Shown piece by piece: positions 7,799 through 16,193 of a stretch of DNA of 35,673 bases. Position 1 is the first letter of the stretch; each line of letters opens with the position of its first letter. The stretch is from Opitutus sp. GAS368 (lineage in GTDB: Bacteria > Verrucomicrobiota > Verrucomicrobiia > Opitutales > Opitutaceae), in the NCBI GenBank assembly GCA_945871085.1, contig CAMBVX010000024.1, positions 1 to 35,673 on the forward strand. Direction: 5' to 3'. Below the pieces are notes generated by a model, which was given only the letters and a program-made list of their open reading frames with translations, had not been told where the DNA came from and did no database searches. Made by a program: the position numbers and the translations under genes.

Positions 7799-10092
7799 GT
7801 TCCGCCGCCCGTCGCTCCCGACCCATTCTCCCGTGGTCGCAACTCGCCCTGCTCCTCGCCGCGTGCGGCCTCGGCGTCTGGTTTCTCCTGCCCGACGAGG
7901 CCCAACTCATCGAAAACCTCCTCCGCGACGGCTCCTACGTCGAGGCGAGACGCGCCCTGGGGAAAGTCTCCGCGCCGCAACGCGCGGCCCGCGCCACCTA
8001 TTATCGCCTGCTGGAGGTGCAGCTCGACCGTCTCGAGCATCCCCTGAATTCGCCCGCAGCCATCATCCGTTTTTGGGCCGCCACCACGCGTGCCTGGCGC
8101 GACACCCATTTCGACCGCGCCCTCTTCCGCGAACTCGTCCCCGTCCTGCCTTCGCTCCCTGATCCCGCCGCCGCCTGGTCCGCCGTGGCGCCGGATTTCG
8201 CCCGTGCCCCCGCCGAGCAACGCACCGTTCTCCAACAGGGGCTCGTGCGAGCCGCGCTCGCCGCCAACCGCCCCGCCGACGCCGCAGAAATTTTCGCGGC
8301 CCCCCACTCCGCCCCTCGCGCCCCGGCCGATTCACTCGAACTCTCGCGCCTCTGGCAACTCGCCGGCCGTCCCGCCGAAGCCCTCGCCGCCCTCGGCGAT
8401 TCCGTCGCTCCCTCCTTCCTCGCGCCCCGCACCGCGCTCCTCCGCGCCCTCAACCGCAACCGCGAAGCCCTCGCCCTCCTCCTGGCACGCACCGCTACCA
8501 CACCCGCCGACGCCGCGTCGATCGAGGAGCTCTCCGCCGTCGCTCTCGCCGCCGGCGCACCCGCCGCCGCCGCGCCCTCTGTCCAGCGTTATCTGGATAC
8601 GCATCCCGCCGACCTCGCCGCCCACCGCCGCCTCCGCGATCTCTTCCTCGCCGCCGGCCAACCCGCCGCCGCCCTCGCCTCCGCGCACACCGCCGCCACT
8701 TCGAGCTTCCGCGCCCCGGCCGACCTCGCCGCGCTCGCCCGTATCTACGAATACACCACGCAGCCCGCCCTCGCTTTCGACACGTGGCTCGCACTCGTCC
8801 TCGCCCCCGTACCGCCCCCTCACGTCTCCCCCGCGCCCGCCGCCCCCCTCGCCGCCCTCGACCGCCTGATCGCGCTCAACCCCGGCCTTTATCGCGACGC
8901 CGATCTCGCCCGCGCCCTCACCCGCCTCGTCCCCGTCCCCGGCCGTCCCGACTACACCCTGCGCCTCGCCCGCCTCGCGGTCTCGCTCGGCCAATTCGAT
9001 GAGGCCCGGACCGCGTTCGAACGCTACCTCGCCGACGCGCCGGCGGACGTCGACGCCCTGATCGACTTGGCCCACCTCCACCGTGAGCTCTACCGCTTCG
9101 CCGACGCCGAGACGGTCCTCCGCCGAGCGGCCGCCCTCCGGCCGGCCGACCTCCTGATTCGCCGGGAAATCGCCGAGACCCTCGTCGCGCAAAACCGCCA
9201 CGTCGACGCTCTCGCGCTTTACCGCGAGCTCGCCGCCGACTCCACTGCCGAAGACGTCCTCGGTCCCTACATCCGCCTCGCCGAATCGCTCGGTCGCTAT
9301 GACGATTTCACCCGAGGACTCCGCCGCCAGATCGACGCCAGCCCGACTCCCGCGGCGCGCGACTTCGTTCTCCTCGCCTACGGCTACGAACTTGCCGACG
9401 ACCCGGTGCGCCGTCAGGCCGCCCTCGACGAGGGTCTCCGCCGCACGACGCAAAGCGACGACCTCCGCCTCCAACTCGCCTTCGCCCTCTCCGCTGAAAA
9501 GAAATATGTCGACGCGCAGGCCGCCCTCACCCCGCACGCCGGGCTCCACGCCGACGCCGCCGCGGCCACACTCTATCTCGAACTGCTCCGGCTCAACAAC
9601 GACCGCGCCGCCGAGCGCCGCTACCTCGCCAAACCTCTCGCACCCGCGCTCGCCCACGATGAGTCTATTTTGGAGCGCCTCGCGCGCGCCCGTGAAGCTC
9701 TCCGCGAGTTCCCCGCCGCCGAAAGCCTCTGGCGGGAGCTGATCGCGCTGCGCCCAGTCGAGTTCGAGTATACCGCCGCCCTCGCGCGTGTCCTCCTGCT
9801 GCGCCGTCAAACCGCCGAAGCCAACCGTTTGCTCGCGCCGTTTCTCCGTGAGCCCACCCCTGCCATTTTGAAACTCGCCGCAGAGATCGCCTCAGCGGCC
9901 GGGGACCACCGTTCCGCCGAAAAATACCAGCTCGGCTACCTCGCTGCCGTCCGCGCCGCACCCGCGACCGATTGGGGCGCGCTCGGCGACATCCGTCTTT
10001 CCCGCGGCGACCGCACCGGCGCCAAACGCGCCTACGCCGAAGCGCTCCACCGTCTCTCCGCCCAACTCGCCGCGACGGGAGGCAAACCGTGA
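7795..10092 (+). CDS. pelB: PelB-like membrane-anchored TPR scaffold protein
   Basis: The 765-residue protein has one N-terminal transmembrane segment (about residues 13-31, followed by LPDEAQLIENLL) and then an almost entirely helical, Ala/Leu-rich TPR superhelix to the C-terminus (for example AEALAALGD, DEARTAFERYLADAP, DADVLIDLAHLHREL-like repeats around 400-480). The N-terminus and position match PelB, whose periplasmic TPRs dock PelA and guide the polymer. Unlike P. aeruginosa PelB (about 1190 residues, with a C-terminal porin), the barrel is missing here and is encoded by the next gene. The start at 7795 was chosen because it overlaps the pelA stop and directly precedes the membrane segment; upstream codons in this frame are shadow sequence. 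Frame overlap with the next gene is GTGA at 10089-10092. Confidence 0.85.
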   Translation: MSSAARRSRPILPWSQLALLLAACGLGVWFLLPDEAQLIENLLRDGSYVEARRALGKVSAPQRAARATYYRLLEVQLDRLEHPLNSPAAIIRFWAATTRAWRDTHFDRALFRELVPVLPSLPDPAAAWSAVAPDFARAPAEQRTVLQQGLVRAALAANRPADAAEIFAAPHSAPRAPADSLELSRLWQLAGRPAEALAALGDSVAPSFLAPRTALLRALNRNREALALLLARTATTPADAASIEELSAVALAAGAPAAAAPSVQRYLDTHPADLAAHRRLRDLFLAAGQPAAALASAHTAATSSFRAPADLAALARIYEYTTQPALAFDTWLALVLAPVPPPHVSPAPAAPLAALDRLIALNPGLYRDADLARALTRLVPVPGRPDYTLRLARLAVSLGQFDEARTAFERYLADAPADVDALIDLAHLHRELYRFADAETVLRRAAALRPADLLIRREIAETLVAQNRHVDALALYRELAADSTAEDVLGPYIRLAESLGRYDDFTRGLRRQIDASPTPAARDFVLLAYGYELADDPVRRQAALDEGLRRTTQSDDLRLQLAFALSAEKKYVDAQAALTPHAGLHADAAAATLYLELLRLNNDRAAERRYLAKPLAPALAHDESILERLARAREALREFPAAESLWRELIALRPVEFEYTAALARVLLLRRQTAEANRLLAPFLREPTPAILKLAAEIASAAGDHRSAEKYQLGYLAAVRAAPATDWGALGDIRLSRGDRTGAKRAYAEALHRLSAQLAATGGKP

Positions 10093-11639
10093 GCGCCGCC
10101 CTTCGTCTCGGCGCCGGACTCCTCTGCGGCGCGGTGGGCTGCGCCTGCCTTCCACCGGCCCGGGCCGCCGAAAACGCCCCCACGCCCGCCGCCCTCTCCG
10201 ACTTCGAGATTCTCGACCGCGCCGCGACCCTCCCCGTCGAGGAGCTTCGGTATCTGGTTTATCTCTACGCGCGTCTCAGCCAACCCCACCTCGCCCAAGC
10301 CCTCGCCACCAAAATCCTCTCCGTCAACCCCTCCGACCGCCAGACCCTCCTCGCCCTCGCTTCCCTCGCCGTTGAAGAAAAAGATGCCGCCGCCGTCCTA
10401 CGGCTCGCGCATCGCTTCCTCGGCTTCTATCCCGGCGACCACCAAGGCCGCTACTTCCTCGGGGCCGGCCACTACCTCGCGCAACACTACGCCGCGGCCA
10501 ACGCCATTCTCCGCGACCTGAAACACGAGCAGTTTATCGCCCTGCCCTACCCCTACGAGACCGACCTCGCCTCCGCTGCCCTCGCCGCCGGTGACTGGTA
10601 TCGCGCCCTGCTCTCCTATCAAGAGCTGCTCCGCCACCACGCCCTGGGCGACGAGCTCCGCACCGAAGTCCGCCGCGTCCTCGACGGTCTCTATCGCGAA
10701 CACCTTCCCCGCAGCGAAGCCTCCGCCGCATCGACCCGGCTCAATCGCGCCCGCGTCTGGCGCTACGGTTTTGACGCCGCCGGCCACCTCACCGACCGCC
10801 ACTGGCTCGACCTCCGCTACACGCGCGACGACATTTCGCTCGACGCTGCGCCCTCGCTCCGGGCAGCCCACGCGACCCGCGCCGAGGCCGCCGCCAGCCT
10901 CACCACGGTGAATAATTCCCACTGGTGGAACGACGGGTGGCTCGGCACCTCGCGCGAAGGCCTCCTCGTCGGTGCCCGCCTCCACCACCGTTTCGCCCGC
11001 GAACGCGTCGTCTCCCTCGACGTCTCCTACAACGAACGCGCGACCGACAGCCTGACCCTCGAAGCCCTCGATGGCCGCCAACATCGCGCCGGCCTCGCCG
11101 TTACCTGGCTCATCGCGACCGACCTCGCGTTCGCCGCCCGCGCCAACCTCCGCGAACTCCTCGTCGGTGGCCACACCCTCGGTCGCGGCACCGGCGTCGA
11201 GCTCAATCTCGACCAAATCCTCACCCGGGGTGGCCACGGTCCGCAGGTCGCCGTCGGCTACCGCGGCTCCCTCGCCACCTTCGCCCCCGACGCATCCGCT
11301 CCACTCGCTCTCACCGCGCCCCTCGCCGACCCCGCGTCTGGACCCGTCGCGCAACCAACGCTCCTCGCCAATTTCGTCTCCCGTCGTCTCAACCGCCACG
11401 GCCTCGGCCTGCTCCTCACCGACCAGCTCGCCTCCGCTTGGCGCTACCGGTTTGCCGCCGGCACCGACTACGATTTCACTTTGGCCACCGCCGGGTGGAA
11501 TGCCTCGCTCTCCCTCGCGTTCTTTCCCCGCAAAAGCATCGAATTGTCCGGCGAGTTGGGCTACACGTCTAGCGCCACTTCCAGCAACGCGGGTTCCGCC
11601 GCCACGCTTCTCTATGTTTTCGTTCGCACTTACCACTGA
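10089..11639 (+). CDS. Outer-membrane beta-barrel with TPR domain (PelB C-terminal equivalent)
   Basis: The 516-residue product starts at a GTG overlapping the previous stop codon. An N-terminal signal peptide (about 1-27, ending PARAAEN) is followed by TPR-like helices (about 35-215). The C-terminal 300 residues alternate polar and hydrophobic positions, as in transmembrane beta-strands (WRYGFDAAG, HWLDLRYTRDD, LSLAFFPRKSIELSGELGY), and the protein ends with an aromatic pair (TYH). This is the architecture of the last TPRs plus porin of PelB, through which Pel leaves the cell. Having its own signal peptide shows it is a separate exported protein and not the product of a frameshift. It should pair with the upstream TPR protein and the PelC ring (inference from the known system). 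A generic capsule porin is the alternative, but the context strongly favours PelB. Confidence 0.78.
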   Translation: MSAALRLGAGLLCGAVGCACLPPARAAENAPTPAALSDFEILDRAATLPVEELRYLVYLYARLSQPHLAQALATKILSVNPSDRQTLLALASLAVEEKDAAAVLRLAHRFLGFYPGDHQGRYFLGAGHYLAQHYAAANAILRDLKHEQFIALPYPYETDLASAALAAGDWYRALLSYQELLRHHALGDELRTEVRRVLDGLYREHLPRSEASAASTRLNRARVWRYGFDAAGHLTDRHWLDLRYTRDDISLDAAPSLRAAHATRAEAAASLTTVNNSHWWNDGWLGTSREGLLVGARLHHRFARERVVSLDVSYNERATDSLTLEALDGRQHRAGLAVTWLIATDLAFAARANLRELLVGGHTLGRGTGVELNLDQILTRGGHGPQVAVGYRGSLATFAPDASAPLALTAPLADPASGPVAQPTLLANFVSRRLNRHGLGLLLTDQLASAWRYRFAAGTDYDFTLATAGWNASLSLAFFPRKSIELSGELGYTSSATSSNAGSAATLLYVFVRTYH

Positions 11640-11681
11640 CCTTCCTTCTTCGCTCCCATCCTGCTTTCACTTCACTCTGCC

Positions 11682-12218
11682 ATGATCCGCCTCTTCGCCC
11701 TGTGCCTCATCATCTTCACGACCGGCTGCGCCACCGTCGTCACCAAAGGCGGCGCCACCGCCACCTTGCGCGTCGAACGCCTCCTCCTCCCCCCCTTCGT
11801 CAACGCCACGGCGGATGAACATGCCGGCCGCGCCCTCACCGAGATGACGGGCAGCGCCCTCGTCGAAGCCGGCCTGCCCCTCTTCCAAACGGAGGAAACC
11901 CTCCTCCGCTCCGCCGCCGACAAAGCCCAAGGCCCCGACGGTCGCTACGCCGAGCTCGCCCGCACCGTCGGCGCCACCCACCTCCTCATCGGCACCGTCC
12001 ACGAATACCGCTACAAAACCGACCTCGACGGCGACCCCGCCGTCGGCCTCACGCTCCGCCTGATCGACGCCGCCACCGGTCAAACCCTCTGGCAAGGCAG
12101 CAGCGCCAACGTCGGCTACGCTTTCGCTTCGGTCAGCTCCGCCGCGCAAAAAGCCGTCCGCGCCCTCGTCCGCGACCTCCCCGTCACCGGCAACCGCCTC
12201 CGCCGCGAACCGAAATAA
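11682..12218 (+). CDS. pelC: PelC-like outer-membrane lipoprotein
   Basis: The 178-residue protein begins with a lipoprotein signal peptide ending in the lipobox TTGC (Cys16), so it is a substrate of Lgt. The mature part (about 160 residues) contains LRVERLLLPPFVNAT, GATHLLIGTVHEYRYK and LRLIDAATGQTLWQGS, the alpha/beta fold shared by PelC and related small lipoproteins. P. aeruginosa PelC (172 residues) forms a dodecameric ring under the PelB barrel, with a charged inner funnel that guides the cationic polymer. The gene sits 42 bp after the barrel gene, as expected. No Shine-Dalgarno is present; the 40 nt before the ATG are almost purely pyrimidine. Sequence similarity in this family is low, so the assignment rests on lipobox, size, motifs and order. 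Confidence 0.85.
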   Translation: MIRLFALCLIIFTTGCATVVTKGGATATLRVERLLLPPFVNATADEHAGRALTEMTGSALVEAGLPLFQTEETLLRSAADKAQGPDGRYAELARTVGATHLLIGTVHEYRYKTDLDGDPAVGLTLRLIDAATGQTLWQGSSANVGYAFASVSSAAQKAVRALVRDLPVTGNRLRREPK

Positions 12219-12286
12219 AATCCAAGTTTCGTTTCTGAAATCGCAAATCTCCGATCTTCGCTTTCGCCCCCCGCCACCCGCCCCGC

Positions 12287-13645
12287 ATGTCCCTGCGCGT
12301 CGTCCTCCGTCCGAAATCCATCGCCCTCGATGCCGTGCTCGTCGCCGTCGTGATCGTCGGGGCCAACCTGCTCTTCGACCGCGCCCACCCCGGCTGGATC
12401 AATCTCAATCCGTCGCCCTACCTCCTCCTCCCCATTCTGCTCGGCAGTCGCTACGGTTTTGTCCCCGGTATCCTCGCCGGCCTCACGGCGAGCGTTCTCA
12501 TCGTCGCCCACCAACTCCTCGCCGCCGCCCTCCTGCCGACGGCGCTGCCCTCAGCGCTCCGCGCCGCTCTCACGGCCACGCCTTACCTCCACGCCAGTCT
12601 CTTTTTTACCGGGGCCCTCTGCGGTGAACTTTTTGGCTGGTTCCGCCGCGAACGCGCCCAAGCCGAAGCGCAGCTCGAGCGACTCACCACCTCGGTCCGC
12701 AGCCTCGATTCCAATGTCCGCTATTTGCGCGGCGTGAAAGACGAACTCGACCGGGTCGTCGCCGCCCGCGACGGCGAGGTCAGCGCCCTCGATACCGAAC
12801 TCCGCCGCCTCTACGCCGCCTCCGCCGAGGACCTCCCTTCGGAAGTCCTCCAGTTCCTCAAACGCCAAGTCCGCCTCGCCGACGCCGCGATCTACTCCGT
12901 CTCCGCGCGGGACCAACCGCTGCAGCGCCTCGCGTTCATCGGCCGCGACACCCACCTCCCGGCCTCCCTCCTCGCCGCCGCCTCGCCCGTGGTCCGACTC
13001 GCCCTCGACCGCAGCTCTCTCGTCACCCTGCCGGAAGTCCTGCAGCAACGCGATCCGCCCGCCGGCGAAAACACTCTCATCGCCGCACCCCTGCGCGACG
13101 CCGACCTCCGCGTCCGCGCGCTCCTCGTCGTCACCGGCCTCCCCTTCATCAGCTTTAACGCTCAGTCCGCCAATCTCGTCGCCCTCATCTGCGACTGGGC
13201 CGGCGAAGCCCTCGACCTCGCCTCCGGGGCCGCCGGTCGCTACCACATCGTCCCGGGCCGCGGCTCACAACGCGTTTTCACCCGCGAGCATTTTCGGCAT
13301 CTGCTCAGTCTCGCGTTTACGGCCTATGAGCGCCACCGCCTGCCCTCCTCCCTCGTCCTCTTTTCACTGCCCGGCGCGGGCCCCGCCGACCAAGCCCGCT
13401 TCCAGTCCGCCCTCCTCGGTGCCGTACGCGCTGGCGACTACGCCGCCGACCTCGGCCGCCCCGAACCGCACCTCGTCGTCCTGTTGCCCCTGATCGGTGA
13501 ACGCGGTGCCAGCATCTTCACCGAACGTTGCCGCCAGTTTCTCAAACAAACCGGCCCGTGGCCCGCCGAGGTCGCCATCCGTCGCCTCGAATTCGGCGTC
13601 GCGGGCGACGTCACGGCAGTCCTCGCCGCACTCGACGCCCCATGA
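12287..13645 (+). CDS. pelD: PelD-like c-di-GMP receptor with GAF and degenerate GGDEF domains
   Basis: The 452 residues (P. aeruginosa PelD has 455) comprise about four N-terminal membrane helices (15-120), a coiled coil (about 125-180), a GAF domain (about 185-310) and a C-terminal GGDEF-like domain (about 325-452). The RxxD inhibitory-site motif is intact as Arg381-Ala-Gly-Asp384, exactly nine residues before the position of GGDEF. The active-site motif itself has decayed to GRPEP (390-394). That is the known PelD pattern: no cyclase activity but binding of c-di-GMP, which activates Pel synthesis. Arg414 and Arg416 lie about where the third c-di-GMP contact of PelD is expected. The stop overlaps the pelE start by 4 bp (13642-13645). 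A 68-bp gap after pelC is pyrimidine-rich. Confidence 0.9.
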   Translation: MSLRVVLRPKSIALDAVLVAVVIVGANLLFDRAHPGWINLNPSPYLLLPILLGSRYGFVPGILAGLTASVLIVAHQLLAAALLPTALPSALRAALTATPYLHASLFFTGALCGELFGWFRRERAQAEAQLERLTTSVRSLDSNVRYLRGVKDELDRVVAARDGEVSALDTELRRLYAASAEDLPSEVLQFLKRQVRLADAAIYSVSARDQPLQRLAFIGRDTHLPASLLAAASPVVRLALDRSSLVTLPEVLQQRDPPAGENTLIAAPLRDADLRVRALLVVTGLPFISFNAQSANLVALICDWAGEALDLASGAAGRYHIVPGRGSQRVFTREHFRHLLSLAFTAYERHRLPSSLVLFSLPGAGPADQARFQSALLGAVRAGDYAADLGRPEPHLVVLLPLIGERGASIFTERCRQFLKQTGPWPAEVAIRRLEFGVAGDVTAVLAALDAP

Positions 13646-14625
13646 CCCGTCTGCGCGCCATCGCCTGCGCCGTCGGCGTGCTCCTGCAAGCCGTCGCACT
13701 GTTTCTGCTCGCCCACGACCGCGCGCTCGCGTGGACCCTCCTCACCCACCTCAGCGGCGCGTTCGTGTGGGGCTATGGCTGCGCCGCCCTGCTGCCCGTC
13801 GCCCAGCGCCCGCTGTGGTGGTTCACCGCCGCTCCCGCCGGCCTCTTCCCCCTCCTCGGTCCGCTCACCTCCCTCGTCCTCGTCCTCACGCTCCGCCTGC
13901 CACCCATCGATCGCAGCGCGCGCCGCTATATCGTGTGGAACGACCAAACGCAGACCGCGCTCGCCGACTCCCTGCCCGCCGGCACCGCCGGCCAGTCCAT
14001 CGTCGAAATCCTGCAAAGCCCCCGCACCCAGCTCCGCCGCAATGCCATCCTCGCCCTCCGCGACCTCGATCCGCCGCTCGCGATTCCGCTCCTCCGGAAG
14101 GGCCTTCAAGACAGTGATGAACAAGTCCGCATCTACTCGCAGAATATTTTGAGCACGATGCTCGAACGTTACGAAAGTGGTCTCAAAGAGCTCGCCCAAC
14201 GCGTCGCCGCCGAACCCGCCGCCGCCCTCCACGCCGTGCGTCTCGCCGAGCAGTATCACGAACTCGTTTACCTCGACGTCGCCGGCGACGACGAGACCGC
14301 CGCGCACTATCTCAACCAAGCCCTCGCCCTCCTCGCCCGCGCCGCCGACCTCGCCCCCACCGATCAGCACATCGCGTTTCTCGCTCTGCGTTGTGCCATC
14401 CGCGCCCGCAACATCCCCTCCGCCGCCCACTCGTTCGCCCGCCTTCAACAGGGCGGCTACGATGTCCGCCAAGTCCTCCCGTGGCGTATGGAGCTCGTCT
14501 TCCTCCAAGGCGACTGGGCCCGCCTCCGTGAGCTCTTGGTCGTCTATCAGCGCAGCCAAATCGTGAATCCGCGCATCGACGACATCGTGCGTTTCTGGCA
14601 CCTCGCACCCACGCCGACTCCATGA
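13642..14625 (+). CDS. pelE: PelE-like membrane protein with helical repeat domain
   Basis: The 327 residues nearly equal P. aeruginosa PelE (329). Two to three N-terminal transmembrane helices (about 5-25, 33-52, 62-85) precede a cytoplasmic helical domain with HEAT/TPR-like repeats (NAILALRDLDPPLAIPLLRK, then TPR-like units to the end). In the characterised system PelE bridges PelD, PelF and PelG at the inner membrane. I chose the ATG at 13642, which overlaps the pelD stop, because the longer open frame to 13528 is the shadow of pelD. The stop overlaps pelF by 4 bp (14622-14625). No enzyme motif is visible, so the name depends on length, topology and order. Confidence 0.85.
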   Translation: MTRLRAIACAVGVLLQAVALFLLAHDRALAWTLLTHLSGAFVWGYGCAALLPVAQRPLWWFTAAPAGLFPLLGPLTSLVLVLTLRLPPIDRSARRYIVWNDQTQTALADSLPAGTAGQSIVEILQSPRTQLRRNAILALRDLDPPLAIPLLRKGLQDSDEQVRIYSQNILSTMLERYESGLKELAQRVAAEPAAALHAVRLAEQYHELVYLDVAGDDETAAHYLNQALALLARAADLAPTDQHIAFLALRCAIRARNIPSAAHSFARLQQGGYDVRQVLPWRMELVFLQGDWARLRELLVVYQRSQIVNPRIDDIVRFWHLAPTPTP

Positions 14626-16193
14626 ACCCCGATGCGAAAATCGCCGATGTCTGCCTGCTCCTCGAAGGCACCTATCCCTACGTGCAGGGCGGGGTCTCCT
14701 CGTGGGTGCACCAGATCGTCACCGAGCTCCCCGAGGTCACCTTCGCGCTCTTCTTCATGGGCAGCACCCGCGCCCAAGCCGTTAAGCAGCGCTACACGCC
14801 ACCAGCCAACGTCATCTCGCTCACCGAGGTGTTTCTGTTCGAACCGCTCCCCCCCGCCGAGCTTGTCCCCACGCCCCTCGCCGCCGCCCAGCGTGCGCCC
14901 GTGTATGCCGCCCTCCGCGCTTTTTATTTCGCGACCGACGACGCTGCGCGCCAGCCCGCCTTCTGGGCCGTCATCGACGCGCTCGATACCTCCGAGGCCG
15001 CCGGCGCTCCGTTCACGTTCGGCAATCTCCTGAAAGACCAAGAAGCCTGGGCCCTCGTCATGGACGTCTGCGAACACCTCGCGCCCGGGGAATCGTTCAT
15101 CGATTTTTTCTGGGCCGTGCGTTTTGTCCACCTGCCGGTCTGGACCGCGCTCTGCGCCCGGCGCCAGCTTCCGCCCGCGCGGATGTATCACAGCGTCTCC
15201 ACCGGCTACTCTGGTTTGCTCGGGGCCTTCGCCGCCCGCCGCCGGCGCACGCCCTACCTCATCACGGAACACGGCATCTACACCAAGGAGCGCATCGCCG
15301 AAATCAGCCAGGCCACGTGGATCTACGACCCGCAGAGCCGTTACTTCGACATCGGCGAGGGCATGGGCGCCTTCAAGCAGCTTTGGATCAACCTGTTCAT
15401 TTTCCTCGGCGAAGTGTCCTACGCAGGCGCGCAACGCATCGTGTCGCTCTTCGAGGGCAACACCTACCTCCAGATCGAATTCGGCGCCGAGGCCCGTCGC
15501 CTGGAGGTCATACCCAACGGGATCGATCCCGCCAAATTCGACGCCGCCCTCGCGAAGCGCACCGCCCGCCTCGCCGCCGACCTCGGCGCGGAGATCGTCG
15601 TCGGTTTTATCGGTCGCGTCGTCCCCATCAAAGACGTAAAAACCCTCATTCGCGCCGCCCGCTCCATCGTCGCCCGCGAACCACGCGCCGTCTTTCATAT
15701 CATCGGCCCGACCGAGGAGGACCCGGATTATTTCGACGAGTGCCAACAGATGGTCAGCCTCATGGGTCTCGAAAAAAAGGTCCTCTTCCTCGGCCCGCAA
15801 AATGTCCGCGAAATCCTCGCCGGCCTCGACGTCTGCCTCCTGACCAGCATCAGCGAAGGCCTCCCGCTCATCATTCTTGAAGCCTTTGCCGCCGGCGTTC
15901 CCTGCGTCGCCACCGACGTCGGGGCCTGCCGCGAACTCATCTTCGGCCGCACGCCGGAGGACAAAGCCATCGGCCGCGCCGGCCTCCTCACCAAGATCTG
16001 CTCCCCGCTCGACACCGCCGATGCCGTGCTGCGCGTGATTTCTTCCGCCGCGCTTTTGCTCACCATGGGCCGCGCCGGCCGCCTGCGCGCCGAACGCCAC
16101 TACCGCCAGGTCGAGATCATGGGCAGATACCGCGCCTTCTACACCGACCACGCCTGGGCCTCCCCACCCCCAACCCTGGACCCCATCAAATAA
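14622..16193 (+). CDS. pelF: PelF-like GT4 glycosyltransferase
   Basis: PelF is the cytosolic glycosyltransferase thought to polymerise Pel from UDP-sugars. The 523-residue protein has the family's N-terminal signature (CLLLEGTYPYVQGGVSSWVH, DUF3492 type). Its GT4 C-terminal domain has IPNGIDPAKF, GFIGRVVPIKDVKTLI and the retaining-enzyme EX7E motif at Glu412/Glu420 (SEGLPLIILEAFAAG), followed by VATDVGACRELI. No membrane segment is present, consistent with recruitment by PelD, PelE and PelG. The start overlaps pelE, and the stop (TAA 16191-16193) abuts the pelG ATG with no gap. This is among the most confidently recognised members of the operon. Confidence 0.95.
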   Translation: MNPDAKIADVCLLLEGTYPYVQGGVSSWVHQIVTELPEVTFALFFMGSTRAQAVKQRYTPPANVISLTEVFLFEPLPPAELVPTPLAAAQRAPVYAALRAFYFATDDAARQPAFWAVIDALDTSEAAGAPFTFGNLLKDQEAWALVMDVCEHLAPGESFIDFFWAVRFVHLPVWTALCARRQLPPARMYHSVSTGYSGLLGAFAARRRRTPYLITEHGIYTKERIAEISQATWIYDPQSRYFDIGEGMGAFKQLWINLFIFLGEVSYAGAQRIVSLFEGNTYLQIEFGAEARRLEVIPNGIDPAKFDAALAKRTARLAADLGAEIVVGFIGRVVPIKDVKTLIRAARSIVAREPRAVFHIIGPTEEDPDYFDECQQMVSLMGLEKKVLFLGPQNVREILAGLDVCLLTSISEGLPLIILEAFAAGVPCVATDVGACRELIFGRTPEDKAIGRAGLLTKICSPLDTADAVLRVISSAALLLTMGRAGRLRAERHYRQVEIMGRYRAFYTDHAWASPPPTLDPIK

